The notes: generated by a model from the sequence alone, not told the origin. A DNA stretch of 64,000 nucleotides from Sediminicola sp. YIK13 (GCF_001430825.1 NZ_CP010535.1:2894501-2958500), one strand, 5' to 3'; shown: positions 18,286-27,542, counted from the stretch's first letter. Made by a program: numbers and translations.

Positions 18286-20222
18286 TTGCGGAATATCCAA
18301 TAAAATTCATTGGCACCAATTTCCAAATGATTGCTTTGCAAATGCAGTGCTTCTCCAGACACCATATTCGTTAGTTCCTTATCCTCCCCGTACCCAATTT
18401 TGTCCAGCCACGATTTTTCAATTCCATGGACATGATCATCAAAATTACAGATGACCAAAAGTCCAGAATTGCTAGTTGAAGTGCGCTCATAGACCAATAA
18501 ATGTGGGTTGTGGTGCTGGTGTAGGATAAGGTTGTTGTGGTCGGCAAATATGGGATTGCTTTTTCGTATTCCTATTAGTTTTTTTAAGGAATGGAATATT
18601 TGTGCTATAGGTGAATTTCCCTCTTCCAAATTATCCACCACTTGCCAATCTTGTTTTGGCCTGTTCACCCATCGGCTATCATCTTTTTTGCCGTTTTCTG
18701 ATTGGTAACTATAGTCGTTAAGGGTGCCAATTTCATCTCCGGCATAAATGAAGGGCATGCCTCCGTAGGACAAAATGATACTGTGCATGGTGATAATTTT
18801 TGTCAGGGCCTGGGAGATTAGCTTTTCATCCTTCATCTCCAACCCCTTTTCCAAGCCCAATAATGAGGCTGCACTACCGGTAATCCTACCATCACCATTC
18901 TTTGGGTTGTACATGAACATGAGTCCCTTGGCAGGAGACCAATCTAGTTTCTGGCAATAGTAGTGAAGTAAAAACTTTCTGTGTTCTGTGGCATCCCATC
19001 CGATACCATAAATATCATTATCGTCAAACCCCAAACCGATATCATCGTGGCACCGGATGTAATTGATCCAAGTGGCTTCCTTGGGTTTCTTGGGCAGATG
19101 CTGTAGGCTCCTGTTCAACAAAACTGTTTTTTTTGTCGCAACGGAATTCCAAAGTAGCGCCATTAAAGTGGCATTGTAGGCCACCTCACATTCATTACCT
19201 TCCATATCGCCCTGGCCAAAATATTTGATAATCTCGGTAGGAGCCGTAATGGCCTCGGCCAAAATGATGACTCCTGGTGCTATTGTCTGCTGGCACATAC
19301 GGAACAGACTGACAAGTTGATGTGCTTCTGGTAAATTCTGAGAATCCGTGCCCATTTTTTTCCATAGAAAAGCCAGGGCATCAAACCGGACCATATCTAC
19401 TCCCGTGTTTGTCAACTTCATAAGATTCCCCAACATTTCCAGGAACACTTCAGGATTGGAGTAGTTGAGGTCCCATTGGTAGGAGTTAAAAACGGTCATG
19501 ACCCATCGCTGCATTTCTGCGTTATAGGTAAAATTGCCGGGACTGGTCGCTGGAAACACCTCTGGGAGGGATTGTTCGTATTGATCTGGGATGGTGCGAT
19601 CGGGATAGGTGTAGTAATACTCCTGATATTTTTTATCGCCTGCCATGGCCTTCTTGGCCCATTCGAATTCATCGGAAGTATGGTTCACGACAAAGTCTAA
19701 CATGAGATACATGTTTTTAGACCTCAGCTTTGATGTGAGGGATAAAAGATCCTTTTTGGTACCATATTTTTTGTCTACCTCATGGTAGTTGTTAACCGCA
19801 TAACCTCCATCGTTTTCTTCCTTTGGTCTTTTGGTAACAGGCATTAAATGAAGGAAATTCACCCCTAAATTTTCAAAATATTCCAGTTTGTCCGATAAGC
19901 CCGGGATATCTTTGTTAAAATGGTCGACATACAATTGCATGCCCAATATTTTTTCGGACTGGTACCAATTTCCTTCATGCAGTCGCTCAAGGTCTATCTT
20001 TTTCAAATCCTCTGGTCTGTCATCGAACAATTTTGGCAATAGCTTCATCAATTTGTCAAAGGTGTCCGCGTGTTCTTTTTCAGGATAAAGCGAAAAAAAG
20101 AGATTCTTGATCAAGGTGGCATTTGTAGCCAATCTCAGCTCGAATAATTCCCTTGGGCTGGCGGACTTCTTTTTTTTTAAGTGGGCCTTGGCCAATAATT
20201 GGTGAAGTGATAATTGGTTCAT
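18282..20222 (-). CDS. GH13_4 amylosucrase-type glucansucrase or sucrose hydrolase
   Basis: A 646-residue alpha-amylase superfamily enzyme with the helical N-terminal domain of amylosucrases. Predicted residues fall near those of Neisseria amylosucrase: nucleophile D281 in VDMVRFDALAF, acid/base E323 in ILAEAI, H392-D393 in RCHDDIG, and D138 in NDGGYAV, which with the Arg of SRWVNRP forms the sucrose pocket. No signal peptide, so it acts in the cytosol. It would either transfer glucose from sucrose to an alpha-1,4-glucan or hydrolyse sucrose; sequence alone does not decide. The fructokinase gene ends 2 bp upstream, supporting sucrose as substrate. Confidence 0.9.
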   Translation of the reverse strand: MNQLSLHQLLAKAHLKKKKSASPRELFELRLATNATLIKNLFFSLYPEKEHADTFDKLMKLLPKLFDDRPEDLKKIDLERLHEGNWYQSEKILGMQLYVDHFNKDIPGLSDKLEYFENLGVNFLHLMPVTKRPKEENDGGYAVNNYHEVDKKYGTKKDLLSLTSKLRSKNMYLMLDFVVNHTSDEFEWAKKAMAGDKKYQEYYYTYPDRTIPDQYEQSLPEVFPATSPGNFTYNAEMQRWVMTVFNSYQWDLNYSNPEVFLEMLGNLMKLTNTGVDMVRFDALAFLWKKMGTDSQNLPEAHQLVSLFRMCQQTIAPGVIILAEAITAPTEIIKYFGQGDMEGNECEVAYNATLMALLWNSVATKKTVLLNRSLQHLPKKPKEATWINYIRCHDDIGLGFDDNDIYGIGWDATEHRKFLLHYYCQKLDWSPAKGLMFMYNPKNGDGRITGSAASLLGLEKGLEMKDEKLISQALTKIITMHSIILSYGGMPFIYAGDEIGTLNDYSYQSENGKKDDSRWVNRPKQDWQVVDNLEEGNSPIAQIFHSLKKLIGIRKSNPIFADHNNLILHQHHNPHLLVYERTSTSNSGLLVICNFDDHVHGIEKSWLDKIGYGEDKELTNMVSGEALHLQSNHLEIGANEFYWIFRN

Positions 20223-20223
20223 T

Positions 20224-21168
20224 TTAATGCTGCAATTGGTTCAGATTTGGTAAAGATTCAATAGCGCCGTAATTCGTTGTGGTAATTGCGCCCGCCTTAT
20301 TGGCTGTTAAGACCATATTGGCCAAGAGCGATTCGTCATTGTAAAGGGTTTCAAAATCCGTTAGGGCCGAAATCTGTTGTAAAAGGCAACCAATAAAGGC
20401 ATCCCCAGCACCAGTGGTATCAACAGGGTTTACTTTAATGCTTGGGATATTCTGTTTGGATTTGGAAGTACTCAATAAAGTACCATCCCCTCCCAATGTT
20501 ATCGTAATAGCTTTGGCGCCAATAGTGTGTAAAAAATCACAAGCCTCATGTAAATCCTCTTTGCCAGAAAGCAATTGCGCCTCTTCCATACTAAATTTAC
20601 ACAGATCTGACTTTTCTATATAGTGAAGGCACTTCTCTATAAAAACATTTTCTTTTCCTTTCCAAAGGTCTCCTCTGAAGTTTGGATCAAAGCAAATAAA
20701 TGCACCTTGCGATAGGGCATCAAAAAAATACCGTTTATAGGCATCCTCTAGACTTCCTCCGAGGAGGGCCGTGGCCGCCCCTAAGTGCACGATGTTGTTT
20801 TCGAATATATTTCTGTGCCCCGGATTGTATTGTAATTCCTTGTCCGCACCTCTGCTAAAAACAAAATCCCGTTCCCCGTCTTCGGCCAGAGAAACAAAGG
20901 CCAAAGTTGTAAATGTGGAGGATCGTTGCGCCATGGATATGTCCACTCCATGTTCCTCTAAAATATTCAATAGGAAGGTACCAAAAGGGTCTTTTCCCAC
21001 ACAACCAATGAAAGTACTTTCACCTCCAAGTTTTGAAATGGCACAGGCAACGTTCGCTGGTGCACCTCCTGCTTTTTTGGTAAAATCCGTTGCCTTGGAT
21101 AGATCACTGCCCTGCTTTTCCGCTACAAAATCTATCAACAATTCCCCTATGCAATATACCTTCTTCAT
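20224..21168 (-). CDS. PfkB family fructokinase
   Basis: A 314-residue ribokinase-family sugar kinase. Features: GELLIDFVA at the N terminus, GGAPANVACAISKLGG (PfkB signature 1, about 32-47) and DTTGAGDAFIGCLL with the catalytic Asp (signature 2). I use the ATG at 21168 (MKKVYCIGELLIDF) instead of an upstream one. The amylosucrase-type gene follows immediately, and fructose released from sucrose would be phosphorylated here. No sucrose transporter or regulator is adjacent. Confidence 0.92.
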   Translation of the reverse strand: MKKVYCIGELLIDFVAEKQGSDLSKATDFTKKAGGAPANVACAISKLGGESTFIGCVGKDPFGTFLLNILEEHGVDISMAQRSSTFTTLAFVSLAEDGERDFVFSRGADKELQYNPGHRNIFENNIVHLGAATALLGGSLEDAYKRYFFDALSQGAFICFDPNFRGDLWKGKENVFIEKCLHYIEKSDLCKFSMEEAQLLSGKEDLHEACDFLHTIGAKAITITLGGDGTLLSTSKSKQNIPSIKVNPVDTTGAGDAFIGCLLQQISALTDFETLYNDESLLANMVLTANKAGAITTTNYGAIESLPNLNQLQH

Positions 21169-21219
21169 AACTGATTGTTGGTTTTTGGTTCTCAAAGTAA
21201 ATGGAAATCCTTATGTATT

Positions 21220-21227
21220 CAAAATTA
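21220..21227 (-). promoter_or_regulatory. -7 promoter element for the fructokinase-amylosucrase unit
   Basis: Minus strand reads TAATTTTG, a TAnnTTTG match, placing a start about 45 nt before the fructokinase ATG. No clear TTG -33 element at 19-21 bp. Confidence 0.4.
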
Positions 21228-21366
21228 CAAGCTTAAATTAGTGAATATCCTACAGAGATGTTATGTTTTTGTATAAATAAGGTGGATACACTACAGACAT
21301 TGCCTCTGAGACTCATTTTATCCTAAATTGTTGTTTTATAATAATTGTATTTGCGATTTTTGTAAC

Positions 21367-22092
21367 ATGAGAACACTTGTTATTGGAGATATACATTCTG
21401 GATTAAAGGCTTTGGTCCAAGTTATGGAAAGGGCGAAGGTTACCCCGGATGATCACCTTGTATTTCTAGGGGATTATGTAGATGGTTGGAGCCAAGCCGT
21501 AGAGACTGTAAATTATTTAATAGAACTTAAGGATAGCCATCAATGCACGTTTCTAAGAGGAAATCACGACGAGTTGTGCTTGGAATGGTTGAATCAGGGA
21601 AAAGACAATCCTTTATGGTTCCAGCATGGTGGTCGTGCCACTACAGAATCTTATAATCAAGTAAGTGAAGGCATAAAAGGATTACATATAGATTTCTATC
21701 AGGATTTGGAAAACTATCATTTGAATCCAAAAAACCAATTGTTCCTTCATGCAGGATTTACAAATTTGAACGGGATTGATTACGAGTACTTTACCAAAAC
21801 ATTCTATTGGGACCGTACCCTTTGGGAATTGGCCCTATCCCTCAATCCAAACTTGACGGAGGAGGATACTTTTTATCCAAAACGACTAAAGCATTACAAG
21901 GAAATTTTTATTGGTCATACTCCAGTTACTAGAATAGGGAAGACCTTACCACATAAAGCGGCCAATGTATGGAACATTGATACCGGTGCTGCATTCAAAG
22001 GCCCATTGTCCATTATGGATGTTGATAGTAAGCAATACTGGCAAAGTGATCCCGTATTTTCTTTTTATCCAGGGGAGTCTGGTAGGAACTAA
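21367..22092 (+). CDS. Metallophosphoesterase, PPP-type serine/threonine phosphatase fold
   Basis: A 241-residue calcineurin-like phosphoesterase. The metal-binding motifs are in order: GDIHS (about 7-11), GDYVDG (about 34-39) and GNHDE (about 65-69), then HAGFT and a late IGHTPV. This PPP-like pattern is shared with bacterial PrpA/ApaH-like phosphatases. The ATG at 21367 gives MRTLVIGDIHSG; an in-frame ATG 13 codons upstream is disfavoured because the family begins near this point. The desaturase gene follows 61 bp later. Substrate unknown. Confidence 0.9.
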   Translation: MRTLVIGDIHSGLKALVQVMERAKVTPDDHLVFLGDYVDGWSQAVETVNYLIELKDSHQCTFLRGNHDELCLEWLNQGKDNPLWFQHGGRATTESYNQVSEGIKGLHIDFYQDLENYHLNPKNQLFLHAGFTNLNGIDYEYFTKTFYWDRTLWELALSLNPNLTEEDTFYPKRLKHYKEIFIGHTPVTRIGKTLPHKAANVWNIDTGAAFKGPLSIMDVDSKQYWQSDPVFSFYPGESGRN

Positions 22093-22153
22093 AATTAACG
22101 ACCCTTTATAGGTTTTTTTCATTAATATTAGGGATATTTGTAAAAAATAGGTT

Positions 22154-23149
22154 ATGTCCGCGAAAAACATTAGAATAGAAGTAATGAGGGCCATTGAGAG
22201 CAAGGTAGATTCGTTTATAGATTCTTACCTTATTCCGATTGAAGAGATATGGCAGCCAACTGATTTTTTGCCGGACACTCAGAGTGACAAATTCTTTGAT
22301 GACGTAACCCAAATAAGGGAAGAGGCCAAAGAATTGGGCTATGATTTTTGGGTGACCATGGTTGCTGATACAATTACTGAAGAAGCCTTGCCTACTTATG
22401 AGTCTTGGTTGATGGATGTGGAGGGAATAGACCAACATGGAGAAAATAAAAACGGTTGGTCCAAATGGGTGCGTCATTGGACTGCCGAGGAGAATAGACA
22501 TGGCGATGTCCTTAACAAGTATTTATATTTATCTGGAAGGGTAAATATGAGGGAAGTAGAGATGACTACGCAGCATTTGATTGCAGATGGCTTTGATATT
22601 GGAACCGATCGTGACCCTTACAAAAACTTTATCTATACAAGTTTTCAGGAGCTTGCTACAAATATTTCACATAAGAGGGTAGGTCAAATGGCCAAGAAAA
22701 AAGGAAATCTTTTACTTGGAAAAATGTGTACCATTATTGCTGGTGATGAGATGCGCCACCATCTGGCATATAGAGAATTTGTCAAGGCTATTTTTGAACA
22801 CGATCCCAGTCAGATGATGTTGGCTTTTGCCGATATGATGAGGAAGAAAATTGTTATGCCTGCACATTTCTTAAGGGAGTCCGGCGGAAGCATTGGTACG
22901 GCATTTGAAAATTTCTCAAATTGTGCACAACGATTAGGAGTGTACACGGCCCAGGATTATGTAGAAATACTTAGGAAGTTAAATGCATACTGGGAACTGG
23001 ATAAAATCAGAGCTCTAACCGATGATGCCGAAAAAGCCCGTGATTACTTGATGAAATTACCTGACAGATTGGATCGTATTTCTGAACGAATGAAATTCCC
23101 CGAGGATCAATATCATTTCAAATGGGTTGAGGCAAACGGAACATTATAA
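22154..23149 (+). CDS. Soluble acyl-ACP desaturase
   Basis: A 331-residue ferritin-like di-iron enzyme of the plant-type acyl-[ACP] desaturase family, introducing a double bond into acyl-ACP in the cytosol. The iron-binding ExxH motifs are visible as EENRHGD (about 115) and DEMRHH (about 200). It helps set membrane fatty-acid unsaturation. Strong hairpin terminator directly follows. Regiospecificity cannot be read from sequence. Confidence 0.93.
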   Translation: MSAKNIRIEVMRAIESKVDSFIDSYLIPIEEIWQPTDFLPDTQSDKFFDDVTQIREEAKELGYDFWVTMVADTITEEALPTYESWLMDVEGIDQHGENKNGWSKWVRHWTAEENRHGDVLNKYLYLSGRVNMREVEMTTQHLIADGFDIGTDRDPYKNFIYTSFQELATNISHKRVGQMAKKKGNLLLGKMCTIIAGDEMRHHLAYREFVKAIFEHDPSQMMLAFADMMRKKIVMPAHFLRESGGSIGTAFENFSNCAQRLGVYTAQDYVEILRKLNAYWELDKIRALTDDAEKARDYLMKLPDRLDRISERMKFPEDQYHFKWVEANGTL

Positions 23150-23182
23150 AAAAAACCGGTTCAATAAGAACCGGTTTTTTTT
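23148..23182. terminator. Bidirectional intrinsic terminator
   Basis: AAAAAACCGGTTC and GAACCGGTTTTTT flank a 5-nt loop, with A-runs and T-runs on the two sides, so it can terminate both the desaturase (plus) and the convergent HhH protein gene (minus, stop at 23186). It overlaps the desaturase stop codon. Confidence 0.92.
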
Positions 23183-23185
23183 GTT

Positions 23186-23743
23186 TTATAGTTTCCCTGC
23201 TTTGTGTTCTTCTTGCCACCTGGCTAGGGCCTTCCACTTGCCTTCATGTGCCATTTTTGCTTGCATGGGCCAAGATCCAGGATTGTGAATTCTATAACGA
23301 TCTCCTCCGGAATCCAACACTTCCTGACATTTATTGACGGAAGCCTCAGAAAGATCTTCCCATGATTTAATATCAAAATTATGGAATAGTTGTTCAATTT
23401 TTGGGCCAATCCCTTCAATTACCTTTAAATCGTTTAATTTGATTTTTTTGCCAAATGACTTTTTTGCCAATTCGGTATTAAAGGAGGCTTCAGGAGCTAC
23501 GGCAATCGGACTTTTTTTGATTTCGGGAGTTTTGGCTTTTGTCGTTTGGGATGCTAATTTTTGCTTACAACCCTCTATGTCGTTCATCAATTTGGCATTG
23601 CTGTCCTGAAGAATTTTAAGCTCCCCTGAATTATTTGTGGTATTGGTGACGCTCTTTCCCCATAGGTACCCCAAAATGGCACAAATAATTCCAAATATGG
23701 CTAGTAATAGCCAACTCATAAGCGTCATGTGTTCAAAATTCAT
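23186..23743 (-). CDS. Membrane-anchored protein with helix-hairpin-helix domain
   Basis: A 185-residue protein with an N-terminal membrane segment (about 9-29, WLLLAIFGIICAILGYLWG), a coiled-coil-prone stretch (about 40-65), a Lys/Pro linker, and a C-terminal HhH-like domain (about 100-150) marked by LKVIEGIGPKIEQLF. The tail ends with Trp-rich WKALARWQEEH. Such TM plus HhH proteins are common in Flavobacteria, often without assigned function. Alternative starts at codons 6 and 9 would still keep the membrane segment. Monocistronic, with a bidirectional terminator just past its stop. Confidence 0.85.
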   Translation of the reverse strand: MNFEHMTLMSWLLLAIFGIICAILGYLWGKSVTNTTNNSGELKILQDSNAKLMNDIEGCKQKLASQTTKAKTPEIKKSPIAVAPEASFNTELAKKSFGKKIKLNDLKVIEGIGPKIEQLFHNFDIKSWEDLSEASVNKCQEVLDSGGDRYRIHNPGSWPMQAKMAHEGKWKALARWQEEHKAGKL

Positions 23744-24053
23744 AATGTGTAGTTTAGGTGGTTAGTTATTGGTTTAATAAATGCGCTTACATCCAATGCC
23801 TCGATCCATTAAAGAGATGAATGGGTTTGCTGTCCTAATTTATTAAAAAATCGCAATAAATGTTAAATAACACGGGGAATTTATTGTAATTCAATTACTT
23901 ATGGTACAAATCATATAGGTTGCTTAACTTGAGCCTTTCTTGTAGAATAAACACTATAATAGACCAATGATACATTTTTCATGTACAATCCTATAAAAGA
24001 CGGGTCTTTGTAAAGTATTTTTATGGAAATTACTACTGTTTTTTCGGAATAAG

Positions 24054-24099
24054 ACCCTATTTCAATGTCCATTATATAATGGAGGAAGTAGGGTTTTTT
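24054..24099 (+). terminator. Orphan plus-strand intrinsic terminator
   Basis: Outer stem ACCCTATTTC (24054-24063) pairs with GAAGTAGGGT (24085-24094, one G-T pair), inner stem TCCATT pairs with AATGGA around an ATAT loop, and six T follow the stem's last T side (24094-24099). Neighbouring genes on both sides are on the minus strand, so it must serve an unannotated plus-strand transcript or be a relic. Confidence 0.7.
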
Positions 24100-24143
24100 A
24101 ATTCCAGCAGGACAGAGAATGCAATAGTTTGAATCTATGTGCT

Positions 24144-24191
24144 AAAAAAACCCACTGTATTTTTTGCGCAACGGCATAAATACAGTGGGTT
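24144..24191 (-). terminator. Intrinsic terminator after the aldehyde dehydrogenase
   Basis: On the minus strand a 14-bp perfect stem (AACCCACTGTATTT with its complement, 24149-24162 and 24178-24191) is followed by seven T. It lies 25 bp past the ALDH stop. Confidence 0.9.
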
Positions 24192-24215
24192 GATTAATTT
24201 AGAATATTATCGTGG

Positions 24216-25769
24216 TTATAGGTCAAACTTTATACCTTGGGCCAAAGGCAGCTCCGTTGTATAGTTAATGGTATTGGTTTGTCTGCGCATATAAATTTTC
24301 CAAGCATCTGAACCGGATTCTCTTCCGCCCCCAGTTTCTTTTTCTCCTCCGAAGGCGCCACCTATTTCAGCTCCTGAGGTACCGATGTTTACATTGGCAA
24401 TACCGCAATCACTACCATTGACAGAAAGGAATCTTTCTGCCTCTCTAAGGTTATTGGTCATGATGGCTGAAGAAAGCCCCTGAACCACTCCATTTTGGAT
24501 GGCAAGTGCGTTCTCTACATCACCGGAATATTTTAGTAGATAAAGTATGGGTGCAAATGTTTCATGCTGTACAATTTCAAAGGAATTTTCAGCTTCCGCA
24601 ATGGCTGGTTTAACATAACAGCCACTTTCATATCCTTCACCTTCGAGTACACCACCTTCAACAATGATTTTGCCACCTTCCTCAACTACTTTTTTAAGAG
24701 CGTTTTGGTACATTTTTACAGCATCTTTATCAATAACGGGACCAACATGGTTATTCTCATCCAAAGGATTTCCAATGCGCAGTTGATTGTAGGCAGCTAC
24801 GACGGCTTCCTTAACCTTGTCATACATAGATTCATGGACAATTAACCTACGCGTAGAGGTACAACGTTGTCCTGCGGTACCCACTGCGCCAAACACGGCC
24901 CCTATAACGGTCATTTTTAAGTCTGCATCTGGAGTAACGATAATGGCATTGTTTCCTCCTAATTCCAATAAAGACTTTCCAAGTCTAGCTGCGACTGCCT
25001 GGGCTACAATTTTACCCATACGGATAGATCCTGTGGCAGAAACCAATGGTATTCTAGCGTCTTTGGTCATGTATTCACCAACTTGGTAATCTCCATTGAT
25101 TAAACAAGAGATTCCCTCTGGCAGATTGTTTTCCTTCAATACGGCCGCAGCGATATTTTGACAGGCAATCCCACATAAAGGTGTCTTTTCTGAAGGCTTC
25201 CAAACACATACATCTCCACATACCCAAGCCAAGGCTGTATTCCATGCCCAAACGGCTACAGGGAAGTTAAAGGCAGAGATGATACCTACAACCCCTAATG
25301 GATGGTACTGCTCGTACATACGGTGTCCGGGACGTTCAGAATGCATGGTCAAACCGTGCAACTGCCTGGATAGACCAACGGCGAAATCACAGATATCTAT
25401 CATTTCCTGTACTTCTCCTAGTCCCTCTTGATAGGATTTTCCCATTTCATAGGACACCAACTTTCCAAGAGGCTCTTTTAACTCGCGTAGTTTGTCCCCA
25501 AACTGACGTACAATCTCGCCCCTCAATGGAGCAGGCTTGTTTTTCCAAGTTTTAAATGCTGAGGTGGCAGCCTCCATAACCTTATCGTAATCTTCTTTGG
25601 AGGTTGTTTTTACTTTTGCGATCAAAGCACCATCAACTGGGGAATGAGAGGCAAGGATGTCTCCTGTTGAAAAATTATGGGACCCAGTAGAGGTGCCAGG
25701 ATTTATATCTTGGATTCCGAGTTGTTTTAAGGCATCATGGATTCCGAAGGTTGTAGCTATTTTTGACAT
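24216..25769 (-). CDS. Aldehyde dehydrogenase, ALDH7/AmaB-like (L-piperidine-6-carboxylate or aminoadipate semialdehyde type)
   Basis: A 517-residue NAD-dependent aldehyde dehydrogenase. The ALDH pattern is clear: FNFPVAVWAWN (Rossmann entry), LLELGGNNAIIV with the catalytic Glu (about 271), and GTAGQRCTSTRRLIV with the catalytic Cys (about 305). The sequence layout, including SFEIVQHETFAPILYLLKY and the end GGRESGSDAWKIYMRRQT, fits the ALDH7 (antiquitin) group, which oxidises alpha-aminoadipate semialdehyde in lysine catabolism. No other lysine-degradation gene is adjacent, so the substrate is by family only. Own promoter and terminator. Confidence 0.93.
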   Translation of the reverse strand: MSKIATTFGIHDALKQLGIQDINPGTSTGSHNFSTGDILASHSPVDGALIAKVKTTSKEDYDKVMEAATSAFKTWKNKPAPLRGEIVRQFGDKLRELKEPLGKLVSYEMGKSYQEGLGEVQEMIDICDFAVGLSRQLHGLTMHSERPGHRMYEQYHPLGVVGIISAFNFPVAVWAWNTALAWVCGDVCVWKPSEKTPLCGIACQNIAAAVLKENNLPEGISCLINGDYQVGEYMTKDARIPLVSATGSIRMGKIVAQAVAARLGKSLLELGGNNAIIVTPDADLKMTVIGAVFGAVGTAGQRCTSTRRLIVHESMYDKVKEAVVAAYNQLRIGNPLDENNHVGPVIDKDAVKMYQNALKKVVEEGGKIIVEGGVLEGEGYESGCYVKPAIAEAENSFEIVQHETFAPILYLLKYSGDVENALAIQNGVVQGLSSAIMTNNLREAERFLSVNGSDCGIANVNIGTSGAEIGGAFGGEKETGGGRESGSDAWKIYMRRQTNTINYTTELPLAQGIKFDL

Positions 25770-25805
25770 TTTATAACTTTTTATATGATAAATGTTAGAT
25801 TTTCA

Positions 25806-25813
25806 CAAAGTTA
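25806..25813 (-). promoter_or_regulatory. -7 promoter element for the ALDH7-type gene
   Basis: Minus strand reads TAACTTTG (TAnnTTTG), with a TTT 19 bp further upstream as a weak -33. The start would be about 30 nt before the ATG at 25769. Confidence 0.5.
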
Positions 25814-25861
25814 TGCAATTAACATTAGTATGAAAGGGAATAGAAAATTGATTTAGGGAAA

Positions 25862-27511
25862 TTAAATAATATTTTTAAGATTCTTGACAGAAAGGATAAA
25901 ACTTGTCCCCTGGCCATTGCTGGTATAATCCAGGTGTGCCGAAATTTGTTTGCAAAGGGAGTTGATTATTTTGAAACCTATTCCCTTGGTCTTGGAAGGG
26001 TCAAAATTCTTGTGCAATCCTTTTCCATTATCGGTTAGCACTATGGTTATTAGGCGTTCCTCGTGTACCTCCTGGGTTACTGAAATGTGCAATTGATTGT
26101 CTTCTGAGGATATTTCAAAGGCGTGCTTTAGTGCGTTGGTCACCAACTCGGAAAGAATCAATCCTATAGGTACCGCCACATCAAGATTTAAGGATATTTC
26201 TGGACAGGTAATCGTATATTTTACTGTTGGCAGCAGTTTTCTTTGGTAGACCATAAGATCTGTCAAATAGTCTTTGAGATCTACAGTTTTTGAATTCGCA
26301 TCCTGATAGATTTTTTGGTGGGTCAGGGCAATGGCCATGATTCTGGATTGGCTATCTTCCAAGGCAGTGATGGCCTCTTTATTGGTAAGCTTTCTTTTCT
26401 GGATGTTGATAAGGCTTGAGGTCATCTGCAAATTGTTTTTAACCCGATGATGAACTTCCTGTAGTAAGTTTATTTTTTCTTTATTTGAATTTTCCAGTTC
26501 CTCCGTACGTAGTCTTACCCTATCCTCCAAGGTATTTTGGTAGCTATCGTTTTTATGAACGATAAACCCCAACATGGACGTTATTACAAATCCGAAGAGC
26601 AATAAAAAATAGGATTCTAAAGTATGTGGAAAATTGGCGAATGTCTCTTTGGCAAAATATTGTATATGCCATTTTCTGTTAGCCACTTTTAATGCTTTTT
26701 GCCGTAATGCATCCGAGATATCTATAGTCCTGTCTTCACTGAAACTTGAAAATAGGGGGATCTTATTTTGATCTTCGTCGACTATAACTATATCAAGGAC
26801 TTTTAATTCCGTGTCCAAAATTTTAGCAATATATTCCGTCATGTCATAAACCCCTAGAACATATCCCACTACCTCATTTTCTAAAGGGCTAGAAACTGCC
26901 TTGATTACTAAAAAGCCATAATGGTTTTGCTTTTCAGCAGTAATTAATTTGATAGGTTGGGAAAAAACTATGTTTTTGGTTCTATTAGCCAGGGCTAAGG
27001 TATAGGCGTTTCTGGGATCAGAAGAAAGATCCACGCCTATTACACTTTTCAAATGCGATACTGGATTGGCAAATTCAATTGGGAAATAATATTCCTTTTT
27101 ATCCGCCAAAACCAATCCTGAGATCGAATCAACTTTTGAGATACGTATGGTACTGTCCATTACTCTTTGCTGTGCTTCCTCAAAAAGCAGCTTTTTGTCA
27201 TGAGTTATGCGTGGAGCCCATTCCAGTGCTTTAATTCCCGGTAGTCCTATCATAAAGGGATTCGTAAATTCTTCAAATAGCTCAGGGGAAACGCTATCAT
27301 TGCTTTTGAAGAAAAAGGCCATAGTTTCCATAACAATATTCGCCTTTCCTAATTCCTTGTTGAATTTTAGGTTGGCCCTTGTAATGGCATTATTGATAAT
27401 AAAATTATTTTGAATGATGCGCCTTTGGTTAGCGGAATAGAATAGGTAGCAGGAAGCCAGAATTCCTAAAAATAAAATAATAAGGTATTTGAAATTGTCC
27501 TTCCAAAACAT
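25862..27511 (-). CDS. CHASE-domain sensor histidine kinase
   Basis: A 549-residue inner-membrane kinase. Order: TM1 (about 8-27), periplasmic CHASE domain (about 75-265, with PGIKALEWAPRITHD and YYFPIEFANP), TM2 (about 301-318), short coiled coil, HisKA_2 domain with phospho-acceptor H354 or H355 in QEVHHRVKNNLQ, and a HATPase domain (SELVTNALKHAF, DNGKGL, GIGFKIINSL). CHASE domains sense small extracellular molecules; the ligand is unknown. No response regulator is next to it, so the partner is elsewhere. Upstream of it on the same strand is the 3-hydroxyanthranilate dioxygenase gene. Confidence 0.93.
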   Translation of the reverse strand: MFWKDNFKYLIILFLGILASCYLFYSANQRRIIQNNFIINNAITRANLKFNKELGKANIVMETMAFFFKSNDSVSPELFEEFTNPFMIGLPGIKALEWAPRITHDKKLLFEEAQQRVMDSTIRISKVDSISGLVLADKKEYYFPIEFANPVSHLKSVIGVDLSSDPRNAYTLALANRTKNIVFSQPIKLITAEKQNHYGFLVIKAVSSPLENEVVGYVLGVYDMTEYIAKILDTELKVLDIVIVDEDQNKIPLFSSFSEDRTIDISDALRQKALKVANRKWHIQYFAKETFANFPHTLESYFLLLFGFVITSMLGFIVHKNDSYQNTLEDRVRLRTEELENSNKEKINLLQEVHHRVKNNLQMTSSLINIQKRKLTNKEAITALEDSQSRIMAIALTHQKIYQDANSKTVDLKDYLTDLMVYQRKLLPTVKYTITCPEISLNLDVAVPIGLILSELVTNALKHAFEISSEDNQLHISVTQEVHEERLITIVLTDNGKGLHKNFDPSKTKGIGFKIINSLCKQISAHLDYTSNGQGTSFILSVKNLKNII

Positions 27512-27542
27512 GAGGTGATTTACTCATTATATGATTGTAGAT

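Larger units (their letters stand above)
23744..24215. other. 472-bp intergenic region with orphan plus-strand terminator
   Basis: No credible protein gene; the longest plus-strand start-to-stop frames seen are about 9 codons. It holds the start region of the HhH gene at its left end, a strong plus-strand terminator at 24054-24099 with no gene feeding it, and the minus-strand terminator of the aldehyde dehydrogenase at the right end. A small palindrome TACAT/ATGTA lies at 23971-23985. Confidence 0.7.

Noticed and set aside
20771-21241. 156-codon plus-strand ORF across the fructokinase gene
   Set aside because: Opposite to a well-supported PfkB frame and without recognisable motifs.
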